Shown here: positions 1 through 11,405 of the stretch, piece after piece
Position numbering within the stretch: the stretch's first letter is position 1
How the letters are laid out: every line of letters starts with the position of its first letter
From: Triangularia verruculosa
Taxonomy: Eukaryota > Ascomycota > Sordariomycetes > Sordariales > Podosporaceae
Direction of reading: 5' to 3'
DNA length: 43,982 nt
Assembly (NCBI GenBank): GCA_033296885.1
Contig: MU864062.1
Span: 1 to 43,982 of the forward strand
Notes under the pieces: generated by a model
Told to the model about the DNA's origin: nothing
Seen by the model: only the letters and a program-made list of their open reading frames with translations
The model's database searches: none
Translations under genes and position numbers: made by a program

Positions 1-1128
1 TTTTTTTTTTGTTTGTTTTTTTTTTTTTTTTTTGGTGGGTGGGTGGGGGGGGGGGGGGGGGCGCCCCCCCGCGGAAAGGCCACATTTGGAGTCCTTTTTT
101 TTTTTTTTTTTTTTTTCATTTCATCACATTCATTCACATACCACTTTTTCTTAGAGACAAATCATGTAACTGCACTACTAGGGCACAAATGGGAGGGAGG
201 GAAGGGAGGAAGGGGGAGAAGGAAAGGTGTTTAAGAAGCGAGGGGGAACGGCGCTGGGCAAATTTCAGGTGTTCAGGATAGCAAACTTGCGTGTCTTTTT
301 TTGTTGATTCTTTTTTAAGTTGGGAGGGTGTGGTAGTTGTAATGTACGATTTTTAGAGCGAGAGGAGGGGGGGGTTGAGGAGGGGGGATCAGGTTTCGAT
401 ACTTGGTCGTAGGGGGATGGCTATTGGGGATTAGATAGCTGAAAGAAAAAAAGGATTTGAACACAACAAGACTTGCCGGTTATCGTGATCAGACAACTCC
501 ATGCATCATTACAAGAGAAACATCTAGCAGGTCCACGTAACTAGTGAACAGCACGCTGAGGACAGATGAAAGTTGCCATTTTCTCTCTCTCTCTCTCGGG
601 ACATATCGACTATTGCTTCACAGTGTACCGAGTGTCTTTTCTATGGAACAGACGCGAGATGTTGTAATCCAAGACAAGCACCCAACATCGTAAAATCATT
701 CGCTGTCACGTCAGAATTTGGTGTCAACTCTTCGCTTCCTCTCCTTGGAGAACCCCAGCAAATGGGCAGATCCCATACAGGGCTGAGGCAAAATCAAGCG
801 CTTGTCGCTTCGAAACCACGGGCAGTGAGTGCCCATTATACTAGCCGCTAAAGGTCCACATGCGAGTTCGCAGCCCAGAGAGCGGTAGGGTATAGCAAAA
901 TTCATGGAGACTAAGTGCTCAATAAGATCAGAAGTACATGTATTTTGATTGAGTACAGTGGCCGTCTTTGACTGACACCAACGTCCTCTATAAAAATACT
1001 TCTCTGCGCTGCCTCGATTCATATTCCACAGCCAATACAATACCCTCATCACGCTCTCAATTGCCCCAAACGGATGCTACTCCAAACAACCCCATCGCTC
1101 GTGATGTTATGAGCTGAGCAGTAACCCT
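1..1128. other. Low-complexity and G-rich tracts, then 3' flank of csn7
   Basis: No convincing gene. Bases 1-120 are mostly homopolymer runs: T tracts at both ends, a G run near 34-61 and a C run near 62-69. Further G-rich tracts occur at 191-206 and 360-387. Short open frames here translate to poly-Phe and poly-Gly and are composition artefacts. A 113-codon minus-strand frame (711-1052) lies just past the csn7 stop and resembles nothing I know. It most likely falls in the csn7 3' UTR or spacer. Confidence 0.6.
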
Positions 1129-2452
1129 CTACGGATACACCCATTTTCCCTTCCCATGCACGCCATGCAAAGAATTCTCCATCGCCTGGGCAATCATGGC
1201 TTCCTCTTCCTCATTCGTCCCCGGCACATCCCCCATCGCGACGTCCTCGCCAAAGCCTGAACCTCCACTCAGCTGTACCCCGACCGGTGAATATCGAGAG
1301 CTTCCTGCAGGGACTCCGCCGCCGAGACCTGGCTCCCCTGGCCTCTCTTGATCTTGTCGTTTTGATGGCGAAGGAAATGAGCTGTCGTCCGAGTCATCAG
1401 TCAGCAACCTCTTCAGAGAATTGTTCGGATGAGGATGATGAGAAGGAGAAGTTTGAACGTTGTACAAGTTGGAAGGATTGCTGTAGGCATTTTCCTGGGC
1501 GTTTTGAGCTAGCGAGTAGTGGCCGCTGGTCCAGGGCGGCAGGCTTCCACCAAAGTGCTGCTGGGAATCATGGAAGGATTTCCGCTTCTTGTGCTGCGGC
1601 TGGTTGTAGAATCCGCCATGGTATCCAGGGATGAAGGTAGATGATGAGGAGAAGGAGGGATAGAAACCTTTTTTCTTATCATGTTTGTTTCCACTGTCCT
1701 GCTCCTGCAGAAGCCTCTCTGTTGTTTCTGCCCAGGTTGTCTCCTGTGCGGCACGGCGGTCGGCGTCGGCACGGAGCTGGTCCATTTGGGCTGAGAGGGA
1801 ACTTAGGGTGGAATCGCATCGATCAGCCCAGGCTTGGAGGCTGGAGAGGAGCCCGCCAATGGCGGTAGGAGCGACATCTCGGAGGGGGGCAACGCTGTTG
1901 ACCTGAACGAGGGAGGCCTTGGGGTTGAGCTGGCCTTTGATGAGGTCAGCGTAGATGGAGCTGATCACGAGCTCCTCGAGGGATTGCCGGGTGGGCAGGT
2001 CAAGAGCTCTTTGGAGGTAGGCATAACTCAAGGCGGGCTCGGAGCCCTCGCCATTGTTCTGGTTGGCGAGGGTCAGGAGAGACAGCTGGCGGAGCTTCAG
2101 CTGTTGAGCTTCGTTCAGCTCGGGAAGACCTGCAGTGGACTTGTATGTTTGGTAGGTCCCATAGCTGAAGATCTGGAGAAGAGTGAGATGTGGGGCTAGC
2201 TCAGGGTTCGACGCAAGAGCTTGAATCTGAGGGGCCTGCAATAACTCGGTAAAGATGTATGTATTCGGGGCCGAAGTCGCGCGAGAGATGAGGCCGGCGG
2301 CAGCTCGCGGGGAGGTGGCCGACTTGGTGAGTGCCAAGAAGGGCTATGGAATAGGTGAGTGAGCTGCGGGGTGGGATACCATCGATGAAATCATGCCTAT
2401 GGCGATGACGAAAACGTACCTCGAGAGCAGTGAGAGCTTTCGCCTGCTCCAT
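1129..2452 (-). CDS. csn7: COP9 signalosome complex subunit 7 (PCI-domain protein)
   Basis: Two exons on the minus strand: 2452-2420 (MEQAKALTALE) and 2343-1129, giving 415 residues. The 76-base intron has a GTACGT donor and a CCATAG acceptor, phase 0. The first ~200 residues match the CSN7 family: a helical repeat and winged-helix PCI region with FTELLQAP, FSYGTYQTYK, LNEAQQLKLRQLSLLTLA and LEELVISSIYADLIKGQL, then a coiled coil near the LSAQMDQLRADADRR stretch. The rest is a low-complexity tail rich in Ser, Pro, His and Gly, with a basic KKRK stretch and an acidic end (NEEEEAM). CSN7 is a scaffold subunit of the complex that removes Nedd8 from cullins; in fungi the signalosome links light, clock and development. 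Family assignment is firm. The tail is longer than in animal homologues and its function is unknown. Confidence 0.93.
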
Positions 2453-4278
2453 CTTGGGGACTATCTGAAGTCTGCTCGGGTGTCTTTTCTCGGACCGTCA
2501 AATCAGAATATAGTCTTGGCCGGTGTTACTCCAGAATTTTGGGTAAACGTTCAATGGTCGATTTTTAGCTCTTGGGTCGTCGTGATTTGGTGGTTGTAGC
2601 TGGAAGGCAGCCTTGCAGCATGCGAAGTTATGGTGGGACTGGACAAAGGTGCTGATAAACCTAGATAAACCTGGGGTACCTTAAGGCTAGAACCTTTGCG
2701 CTTTGCCCCGCGCTGGACAACGTGCCCCTGGCTTGCTTAACCATTGTAGTTCGCCGTGTTCCTGCGTTTTCGAGCCCGCTGTAGATCCAATCTCATAAAC
2801 CACACGGCAGAAAAAGGCTCCAAAGACATGCGGCCAGTCGAGCCATTTGCAATTGTTCGTCCTGCCACTGCCATCGTCCTTCTAGAAGACGACCCGCCGT
2901 TTTTTGACCTGAATTTACATAATGTGCAGGGATCTCCCACCGCAGGGTTTGTCCTGCTCCAAGCGGGAGAACATCCGGATCGAAGCGGACCTTATCGACA
3001 AGTGCATGGATCGAGTGTCCACAGCTTCTGAATCCGCGACGTTGCCGAGAGGAGCGAGCGCACAGTGTGCGTTGTCCTTCGGGTCTTCTTTCCTAGGAAC
3101 GTCGAGCCGTCTCTCTTGTACCCGCATGTGCGTCAATATTTCGACGGAACATCAGGTACTAGAGTCTGGGGCAAGCTGCAATTGATAAGACTATTGGATT
3201 TTATTGCTCCTACGGGGCGGTGGTAAGGTGTGACCACTCAGACCGCTCGAAATAGATTGCAGGAGGACTGCCGTCTTCGGCACTGGCCGAATGGTGGCCA
3301 GGTTTTAAACCCCGCGCCTGTAACATGTCTGGATCTGGCAGGTTCTTTCTGACCGTGCCCGCTGGTGTTCCCTGGTCTTAAGAGGATGAAGGATCGAGGA
3401 ATCGAGGAATCGCGTGAGTATCCGTTCGTATTTCGGTGTACCAATCACCAAGGCTTGGCCAGCTCAGCATCAACGCGTGGAAGACTCATCCGTCATCCCA
3501 GAGGCAGTGTGCGTGTGTGTCCAGGTGTGTGTTCCTGGCGGCGCGGCGCATCCAAGCCCGAGCGTTAGGTAGGTACCCAGGTAGGTTGATCGAGAAACGT
3601 GCTCATTGTCAGAGCGGCTGGACACAGTACCAACTCGAATCCGGAGACAGATCGTCAAATCTGCGGTGCCTGTTTTCAGCCCACCTTCCACGTGCAGGGG
3701 ATCCCAATATATGTTGTGTTTCCTGTGCGCTTGCGGCCATTCTATCCAGAAGTTTGTAATATTTTCACTATAAAACAGCCAATCTGGCCTCTGGGGTCCT
3801 GGAAACACTCGGCTGATATGGCCAGCAGCACTTACAAGAACTAAACGAAGTTAGCCGCATAGTGCGACGCACACTGTCCCACCACACCAACAGGGGCCTC
3901 CTTGAGAACCGATAGCGCTGACAAACTCGGATCCGACGCTCCCGCACTGCGATATCTGGCACTTTGCCTTCCTTCCTTTAACGCGCTATCCATTCACCAC
4001 CCTTTCGCATTTATCTCTTCTGTACCGTACCGTTTTTGCTTTGCCTTTCTTGTACATAAGCAGCCCGCCATCTCTGTGAGGTGGCCCTCGTTATGCATTA
4101 TCTTTGACGTTGAAATCATAGCCAGGCATTCTCTTTTTATCTTTCAAATGTTATAGCCTCCACGAAACGAGCAAGACCGTGATCTCAGCGTCGCATTCGA
4201 TAGGAGAGGAGGACGAACATCTATCTATTCACACTTTTATTCGATATCCGGTGCGGCGGTGACGGCAATCCACCAAAG
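2453..4278. other. Divergent intergenic region between csn7 and the copper ATPase
   Basis: This 1.8 kb spacer holds the promoters of two genes that point away from each other. Open frames are all under about 110 codons and resemble nothing known. Visible items are a TATAAAA at 3769-3775, about 500 bases before the ATPase ATG; a short duplication of ATCGAGGAA near 3392-3411; and a repeated TAGGTAGGTACC-like stretch near 3567-3585. The last 250 bases before 4279 are C/T-rich, like a fungal 5' leader. No tRNA signature was seen. Confidence 0.5.
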
Positions 4279-7200
4279 ATGGCGCCTCCTCAGTTACAGT
4301 CGCTATCAGCGCCCCCAGCGCACATGGCTACAACAACACTTAAGGTCGAGGGCATGACGTGAGTTGTCACAGCGGTGGAACATAGGGTGTCGTGCTGGTT
4401 TCTAACATTCTCGGTAGATGTGGCGCATGCACTTCGGCCATTGAAGCGGGCTTCAAAAGTGTTGACGGGGTGGGAAATGTGTCGGTCAGTCTGGTCATGG
4501 AGAGGGCGGTGGTAATGCACGATCCCCAACGGATAACCGCCGAACAAATACGAGAGATTATCGAGGACCGAGGATTCGACGCCGAAGTATTAGCGACAGA
4601 TCTGCCATCACCGGCCATGCCACGCAACTCGTTCGGTGGCTTTCCGACAGACAATGGCCCGGCTATGATGGTCACGATGGTTAAGATTGAGGGCATGACA
4701 TGCGGCGCCTGTACCTCGGCGATTGAAGGCGGGTTCAAGGACGTTTCCGGGGTAAAACACTTCAGCATCTCGTTGTTGTCAGAAAGAGCAGTGATCGAGC
4801 ATGACCCCGCGCTCTTGACCGCGGACGCCATTCGCGAAATCATTGAGGACAGGGGCTTCGATGCGGAGGTGCTGGAAACTGCGGAAAAGCAACCAGAAGG
4901 CGATGCGACGGCCGATACGGGTAAAACAACATCAACAGCCGCAACCACGACTGTTGCGATCGAAGGCATGACTTGCGGGGCATGTACTTCAGCTGTGGAA
5001 GAAGGGTTCAGAAATTTGGACGGAATTCTGCGCTTCAACATCAGCTTGCTGGCGGAAAGGGCAGTGATCACCCACGACCCAACTAAAGTTCCAGCGGACA
5101 AGATCGCTGAGATCATTGAGGACAGGGGGTTTGATGCCAAGATTTTGACAACGGTTTTCGAATCCTCGGGGTCGGGGAGTGGAGGCTTGTCAACGGCGCA
5201 GTTCAAGATTTACGGGACTCTGGATGCGGCGGCTGCTCAGGGGCTTGAGGAGAATCTGTTGGGACTCCCTGGCATCACCGGCGCGAAGCTTGCTCTGGCT
5301 TCATCAAGATTAACGGTTGTTCATAAGCCCAACGTAACAGGATTGCGCGCAATCGTCGAAGCCGTCGAGAACGCCGGTTACAACGCTCTGGTGGCCGACA
5401 ACGACGACAACAATGCTCAGCTGGAGTCACTCGCCAAGACTAAAGAGATCAATGAATGGAGGAGCGCCTTCAGGATATCTCTATCATTCGCCATACCAGT
5501 ATTCGTCATCAGCATGGTCATTCCTATGTGTACACCCAGTCTGGACTTTGGGTCTGTTAGACTCATTCCCGGTTTATATCTGGGCGATGTCGTTTGCCTT
5601 GGTTTGACTATTCCCGTTCAGTTTGGCATCGGAAAGCGGTTCTACAAGTCAGCCTACAAGTCGCTTAAACATGGCTCACCTACCATGGATGTGCTGGTCG
5701 TTCTCGGCACATCCTGTGCGTTCTTCTTCAGCGTCATGGCCATGCTCGTCTCGGTTCTTATGGCCCCTCACACGAGGCCAGCCACCATCTTTGACACGAG
5801 CACTATGCTTATCACATTCATCACGCTTGGCCGTTTCCTGGAGAACCGCGCCAAGGGTCAGACTTCCAAGGCTTTGTCTCGGTTGATGTCTCTTGCCCCG
5901 TCTATGGCTACCATATACGCTGACCCTATCGCTGCTGAGAAGGCAGCTGAAGGATGGATTCAGGACACCCCCGCTGACGACACAAACCAACCATTGGATG
6001 GTTCTGCTGCCGAAGAAAAGGTCATCCCCACCGAGCTTATTCAAGTGGGAGATATTGTTATTCTTCGACCTGGTGACAAGATCCCCGCAGACGGTGTCGT
6101 GGTCAGGGGCGAGACCTATGTTGACGAAAGCATGGTTACCGGCGAGGCGATGCCCGTACAAAAGACCAAGGGAAGCAACTTGATTGGCGGAACAGTCAAC
6201 GGCCACGGACGTGTTGATGTTCGTGTCACGAGAGCTGGCCGTGACACTCAGCTCAGCCAGATTGTCAAGCTCGTCCAAGACGCGCAGACGACTCGCGCTC
6301 CTATTCAGCGTCTGGCTGATCTCCTTGCCAGTATCTTTGTCCCTTGCATTCTGGTTCTTGGCGTCATGACATTCACTGTGTGGATGGTCCTCAGCCATGT
6401 CTTGTCCCACCCGCCCGAGATCTTCCTCGAGGAGACCAGCGGTGGCAAGCTCATGGTTTGCGTCAAGATTTGCATCTCGGTCATTGTCTTTGCTTGCCCC
6501 TGCGCCCTTGGTCTTGCTACACCCACCGCTGTGATGGTCGGGACCGGCATTGGCGCTGAGAATGGTATCCTCGTCAAGGGTGGCGCCGCCCTCGAAACCA
6601 CCACCAAGGTCACCCAAGTTGTTCTCGACAAGACTGGTACCATCACCTATGGCAAAATGAGCGTGGCCAAGACCACCATCGTTTCGGCCTGGGAGGACAA
6701 TCAATCCCTCCGCCGTCTCTGGTGGACTATCGTTGGTCTTGCTGAAATGGGCTCCGAGCACCCCGTAGGTAAGGCCGTTCTCAACGCCTGCCGCACCGAA
6801 CTCGGTCTCGGACCCGACGGTACCATCGAGGGCAGCGTCGGCGACTTCACGGCAGCTGTCGGTAAGGGCATCAGCGCGCTCGTCGAACCAGCCGTGGGCG
6901 GCGAAAGAAGACGGTACCAGGTCCTCGTCGGTAATGTCAAGTTCCTTCGAGAAAACAACGTCGACGTCCCCGAGTCCGCGGTGGAAGCCTCCGAGAAAAT
7001 CAACGCCGCTGCCAACTCTTCTGCTTCTTCTTCCTCCATCTCCCCAAGCTTGCCTAACCCTGCCCGTAAACCCAAAGCCCAGGCAGGCACAACCAACATC
7101 TTCATCTCCATCAACGGCTCCTACTCTGGCCACCTGTGTCTCTCTGATACCATCAAAGAAAACGCCGCCGCCGCGATCGCGGTCCTGCACCGCATGGGTG

Positions 7201-7877
7201 TCAAGACGGCAATGGTGACCGGCGACCAGCGCCCCACTGCTCTTGCTGTCGCGGCAGCAGTGGGGATCCCGCCGGCAGACGTCTACGCTGGTGTGAGCCC
7301 CGACCAGAAACAGGAGATCATCCGACAGATCCAAGACACGGGGGAAGTGGTGGCCATGGTGGGAGACGGCATCAACGACTCCCCTGCCTTGGCCACGGCA
7401 GACGTTGGCATCGCCATGTCTTCAGGGACCGACGTGGCCATGGAGGCGGCAGACGTTGTGCTCATGCGTCCGGACGACATCATGGACATCCCGGCCACTT
7501 TGCACCTTTCGAGGACCATCTTTAGGAGAATCAAGATGAACCTGCTGTGGGCGTGCATGTACAATGCGGTGGGGTTGCCGTTTGCGATGGGGCTGTTCCT
7601 GCCGCTGGGGTGGCACCTGCATCCGATGGCGGCGGGGGCGGCGATGGCGGGGAGCAGTGTTAGTGTGGTGGTTAGTTCGCTGTTTCTGAAGTTTTGGAAG
7701 AGGCCGAAGTGGATGGAGGAGGGAGGGCTGAAGCCGAAGGGGGTGGTGGAGAGGATGGCGGATGGGATTGTGGCCGGGATGGAGGGGCTGTTGGGGGTGT
7801 TTATGGGGAGGAAGGGGAAGAGGGGGGAGGGGTATGTGCCGTTGGATGATTTGGAGGGGAATGAGGGGAGGGTGTAA
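4279..7877 (+). CDS. ccc2: Copper-transporting P1B-type ATPase (Ccc2/ATP7 family)
   Basis: Two exons, 4279-4358 and 4418-7877, joined across a 59-base intron (GTGAGT donor, CTAAC branch, GGTAG acceptor). The intron splits the Thr codon of the first GMTCGAC motif. The product is 1179 residues. The N terminus has three heavy-metal-associated domains with CxxC at 28/31, 122/125 and 213/216, plus a fourth HMA-like fold (about 285-352) with no CxxC. The P-type core is complete: TGE at 601-603, the Cu-binding CPC at 720-722, the phosphorylated Asp764 in DKTGT, His-Pro at 808-809 (SEHP) and GDGIND at 1009-1014, with about eight membrane segments. Family role: it pumps Cu(I) from an Atx1-type chaperone into the Golgi to load multicopper oxidases, including the high-affinity iron-uptake ferroxidase. 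The metal specificity (Cu/Ag) is well supported by CPC and the HMA domains. Golgi location is inferred from the family. Confidence 0.95.
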
Positions 7878-9071
7878 AAGGGATTTAAGGGGAGAGAGTA
7901 TTCACTGTTGAAGCGTTTGGTGAGCATGATGGAGTACAGGGGGCGTTGTCTCTTTTTGCATACCAGGTGGTAGTTGTTGTGTTCGTTGACTCGACTCTTT
8001 TTGGCTGTTGTGTTAGTGAGAGTAGTTTCGTTTTTGTCGAATACTTCTGTTGTTGTTGTAGTTCTTTTGCTTGCCGGATTGCTCGAAGTACTCGTCTTGA
8101 ATATACCCTGCTTATCGAAGCGTTGGTCAAGTGCTCGGTCATTGTTCTGTGTGTGTAAGGTGAATGGTCGAGTAGAACCAGTGATGTTGTTATGTTCTTG
8201 AGGTAAGGGACTTCTGGCGTTGAAGCGGTTCGTTGGTTGAGAGGTGAGATATACCTCCAGAAGTTATTGAAAGATAGATGCAAGGAAAAGATGTTTAAAA
8301 TGACACGGAGTGCTGGTGAGAGGTAGGGCAGGGTAAGAGAAAGTAAAATACCTGGCCGTAACGGATGCGTGGACGTCATGTCCTATAGTTAGCGAACGTT
8401 CCACAAGGTTATTAGGTATCCCGCCTGAGCAGAAATTTGACACAGTGGCGTCTCTCAAAGTTTTGGTGGGTGTGGGGAGTTTCGGGTGCAGTTGTCTGTG
8501 TGTGTTTACGTCTGTGGCTGATGGATGAAATGAGGCGGATTCCGAATATCAACAAGATGGTCGAGTGGGAGCAGCATCATGAGAAGAATTGCAATATTAT
8601 ACACCCTGCTATATAGACATATTACGCACGTAATATCAGACCCGTCCCTATTTCTGCCGCCGAAACAACCTCTCTTGCTTCGCTAGGTTCCTTGATACGG
8701 GGCCAAACCAGAGCCAATGCAAATTCCCAACCGTTCACTCCTTCGGAAAAAAACAAAAGGGCAAGGATGGTATCCGATTAAGCAAAAAAAAACATGGAGC
8801 ACGCTGACTGTTAAACATGCTGTAGGAGACCTTGTGCCGGTCCCCTGAATCTCCCAGAAAAAGTAACTTTCCGTGAAAACCCCCCCATTTGTGCATTGTA
8901 TGCCATCGTACCTCCTCCTAGAGGCAAAAACTGACGATGTAATCAAAACGGAAAGCGAAACAGACACAATTGTCAATACCAAGGAAAAAACAAAAATCCT
9001 ATTTGCAGAGAAGCCAGGAAACCCCCACCCAACCCTTTTCACAACCGAGAAAAAAACCATAGCAGAAGCAC
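7878..9071. other. Convergent intergenic region (3' flanks of ccc2 and the chromodomain gene)
   Basis: 1.2 kb between two convergent genes. It is rich in G/T-rich and A-rich runs and has no open frame I can support; the longest are 164 codons (minus) and 125 codons (minus), both compositionally biased. It presumably holds two 3' UTRs and poly(A) sites. Confidence 0.5.
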
Positions 9072-10513
9072 CTACGCCTTGGCGGATCTCCCTCTCCTCC
9101 CGGGCCTACCCACAGGCTTTTTGGCCGGCGCAACCTTCTTAACAGCCTTCGCCTTCCCTCTTCCCTTGGTGGCAGGAGCCTTCTTCTCAGCCGCTGGCTT
9201 ATCTCGCTTCTTTGGCGCAGAAGCCTTGGCGGCCGCATCCGCAGCCTTGGTCTTCTTCTGGCTTTTCTCAAACTCACGAACCAGCTCCTCAGCCCCTTTA
9301 AGGTTGGCCTTGGGTTCCCAGGTGTTTTCACTCTCCGGGTAGCCCTCCCACTTCACGAGGAACCGGTGGGCCTTGGTCTTATCGTCAATGCCGGAATCGC
9401 GAATGGCCTCCACTTCGTACTCTTCTTCCGTGGTGCCATTGGTGGAAGTGTCCTTCCTGGGACGGCCGCCCTTGTTCTTGGGCTTCGTGGCAGCCTTCTC
9501 TTTCTTGTCGGTGGAGGTCTAGTCGGAGTGTTTAGTACGCCTTCTTTGGAATTGTATATGGGATGATAAACTCACAGTAGATCCCTTGGGACGGCCACGA
9601 CCGGGCTTCTTGGCAGCCTTGAGAGCAAGTCGCGCGCTGGCGGCCTTGCCTGCAGTACGGGCAGGCCTGCCGACACGACCGCGCTTCGCCGCTGGTGTCG
9701 CCTCTGACTCTTGCTCCTCGGCCTCCTCAGTCTCCTGCTCAGGCTCGATTTCTTCAGCCTTACGCTTGCTGCCTGAGCTGCGGCTGGCGCTCTTGGGAGC
9801 TGAACTGCTCTTAGCAGTTTTGGGCGTCGCAGAGGACTTGCCGACACTCTTAGAGGAACGAGGCGTCTTTGCAGCCGGTGTCGACTTGGCCGGCGTTCCA
9901 GAGGCAGATCTGGAGGGACGGCCCCGCTTCTTGGATGAGGAAGGCGCGGGCTCATCCTCATTGAAGAGTGGGTGGCTGATGCCCATGTCGGCCTCTGGGA
10001 TGGGTGCCATGTTGAACTGCTCGTTTATTTCGAGTTCTTCCTCTTCATGAAGATTTACTACGGTTGGGCCGGAATCAGTGACTCCGAGACTGAGAGAAAC
10101 TGAGCTCTCTCTCGAGTATGAGGCCTCAACGGATCTTTGGAGAAATGAGTCAATAATGGGCGTAAAAATATGCAACAATTGAATTTGCAAGATGAAGAGT
10201 GAGATTGAGTGAGCGACTTCAGCTAGGTTGAGCGGACTGGCAAAAGGAGGTTGAAAAGACAACCTCTCGACTCTTGCGATTGAGATTTCGCGTGGAGTCG
10301 TTAAGTCGCGTCGTGACTTTGGAGGGGAGAGGTTGATAGGGTTGTGTGCTGCTTCTCGCGTTGCCCTCCAAAAAACGAGGGAAGGAACAACTGGAAGGTA
10401 GGTGGGTTTCGCGGGTGAGAAGCGGGCAATGTGAAGACTTACTCTTGCAAGTCGCTTTGAATCAACTGGAGAGGAGCCTCCTCAATGTCCATGAAATCCT
10501 CAACGAACGGCAT
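9072..10513 (-). CDS. Chromodomain protein with multiple AT-hooks
   Basis: Proposed exons on the minus strand are 10513-10443, 10089-9576 and 9518-9072, giving 343 residues. Intron 2 (57 bases, GTGAGT, TACTAAAC branch) is clear. Intron 1 (353 bases, GTAAGT to TTTCTCTCAG) is plausible but less certain; Met51 is an alternative start. AT-hook-like GRP cores lie at 79-82 (RGRP), 161-166, 188-191 (RGRP), 212-215 (GGRP) and 331-334 (VGRP), in a Lys/Ala/Ser/Pro-rich chain with an acidic patch at 136-153. A chromodomain spans about 228-280. Its aromatic cage aligns with HP1: Tyr229, Trp252 (KWEGY) and Tyr255, followed by ENTWEP. The cage predicts binding to methylated histone H3, probably H3K9me, and the AT-hooks predict minor-groove binding to AT-rich DNA. 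There is no chromoshadow domain, so it is not HP1. A role like Neurospora CDP-2 or CHAP in heterochromatin silencing is possible but orthology is unproven. Confidence 0.85.
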
Positions 10514-11405
10514 CTTGACAGCTGTTCAATGATATTTGTCGTGGTGGGTTTTTCCCTCCTCTTGCTGCGTGTCGCGAGTCTAAAAGGCCGGCGGTGCTTT
10601 TCTGAACCAACCAGCGCGTCACAAGCAGAAAAGTAAATGCTGCGAGCGCGTCAGTAAAAAATGAACAAAAATTGAGAAAAACCAGAGAAAAATCGTTCGA
10701 GATGGGTCTCACCTTGGAGACGAAGAAAACAATTGATTTCTTCGACTTTTGTGATGCGACAGCGCGTTGTAGGTTCTGGAGTGTGGTATGATGTAAACAC
10801 GATGTTTGGGGTTCGGGTAAGAGGCTGCAAGTTTCCCGGGTTGGGGTTGGGGCTTGTTTGGCGTATTAGGTAAGGTTAATTAATTTTATGAGTGCCAACA
10901 AACAATGCTCTTAACGATATAGTGTGCCGAATACCACTAAAGATGTCAGTGTCCAATAAAACCTTGGTGTGAACCGATATTGACATCAGTTTTATTTGTA
11001 ATAGAAAGTATTCTGTCATAGGGCGACAGGATACGAATACTAGTCGAAGGGGCTCGAAGATGGATTAGGTCACGCATCAGGTTGCGCTATTGCAACCCCT
11101 TTGCCCTCCTCCTTATCGCTCCCAAATCCTAACTAGTATTTGAGGGTGACATTATACTACAGTCAAATACTACTGTCAAACGGCTCTTATACGCTGCTAG
11201 CATGACCGCTGTTCCGGACCTTAAAAATTTGGATTCTAGGTTATCTTGTAATCGCCCTAGCAATGCTAAAGCTCGTCAATGAAGAAACATAGAGGCCCCA
11301 AACCACCACCAACTGATCGTTATAGGGTTATCGTAGCTATACATTTGCCATCGAAAGACCGTTATGTCATCTCCTCACCTCCAAGCTACTCCAAAAACAT
11401 CCATA
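10514..11405. other. Spacer between the chromodomain gene and ric8
   Basis: 0.9 kb containing the promoter of the chromodomain gene and the 3' flank of ric8, both on the minus strand. The middle part (about 10860-11250) is noticeably more AT-rich than its surroundings. No gene or RNA signature was recognised. Confidence 0.5.

Noticed and set aside
4367..5206. 279-codon frame antisense to the HMA domains
   Set aside because: Its internal repeats simply mirror the three HMA copies on the plus strand.
5676..7334. 552-codon open frame antisense to the copper ATPase
   Set aside because: It lies wholly opposite conserved ATPase motifs; its His/Asp/Gly-rich translation is the mirror of a GC-biased coding strand and has no domain.
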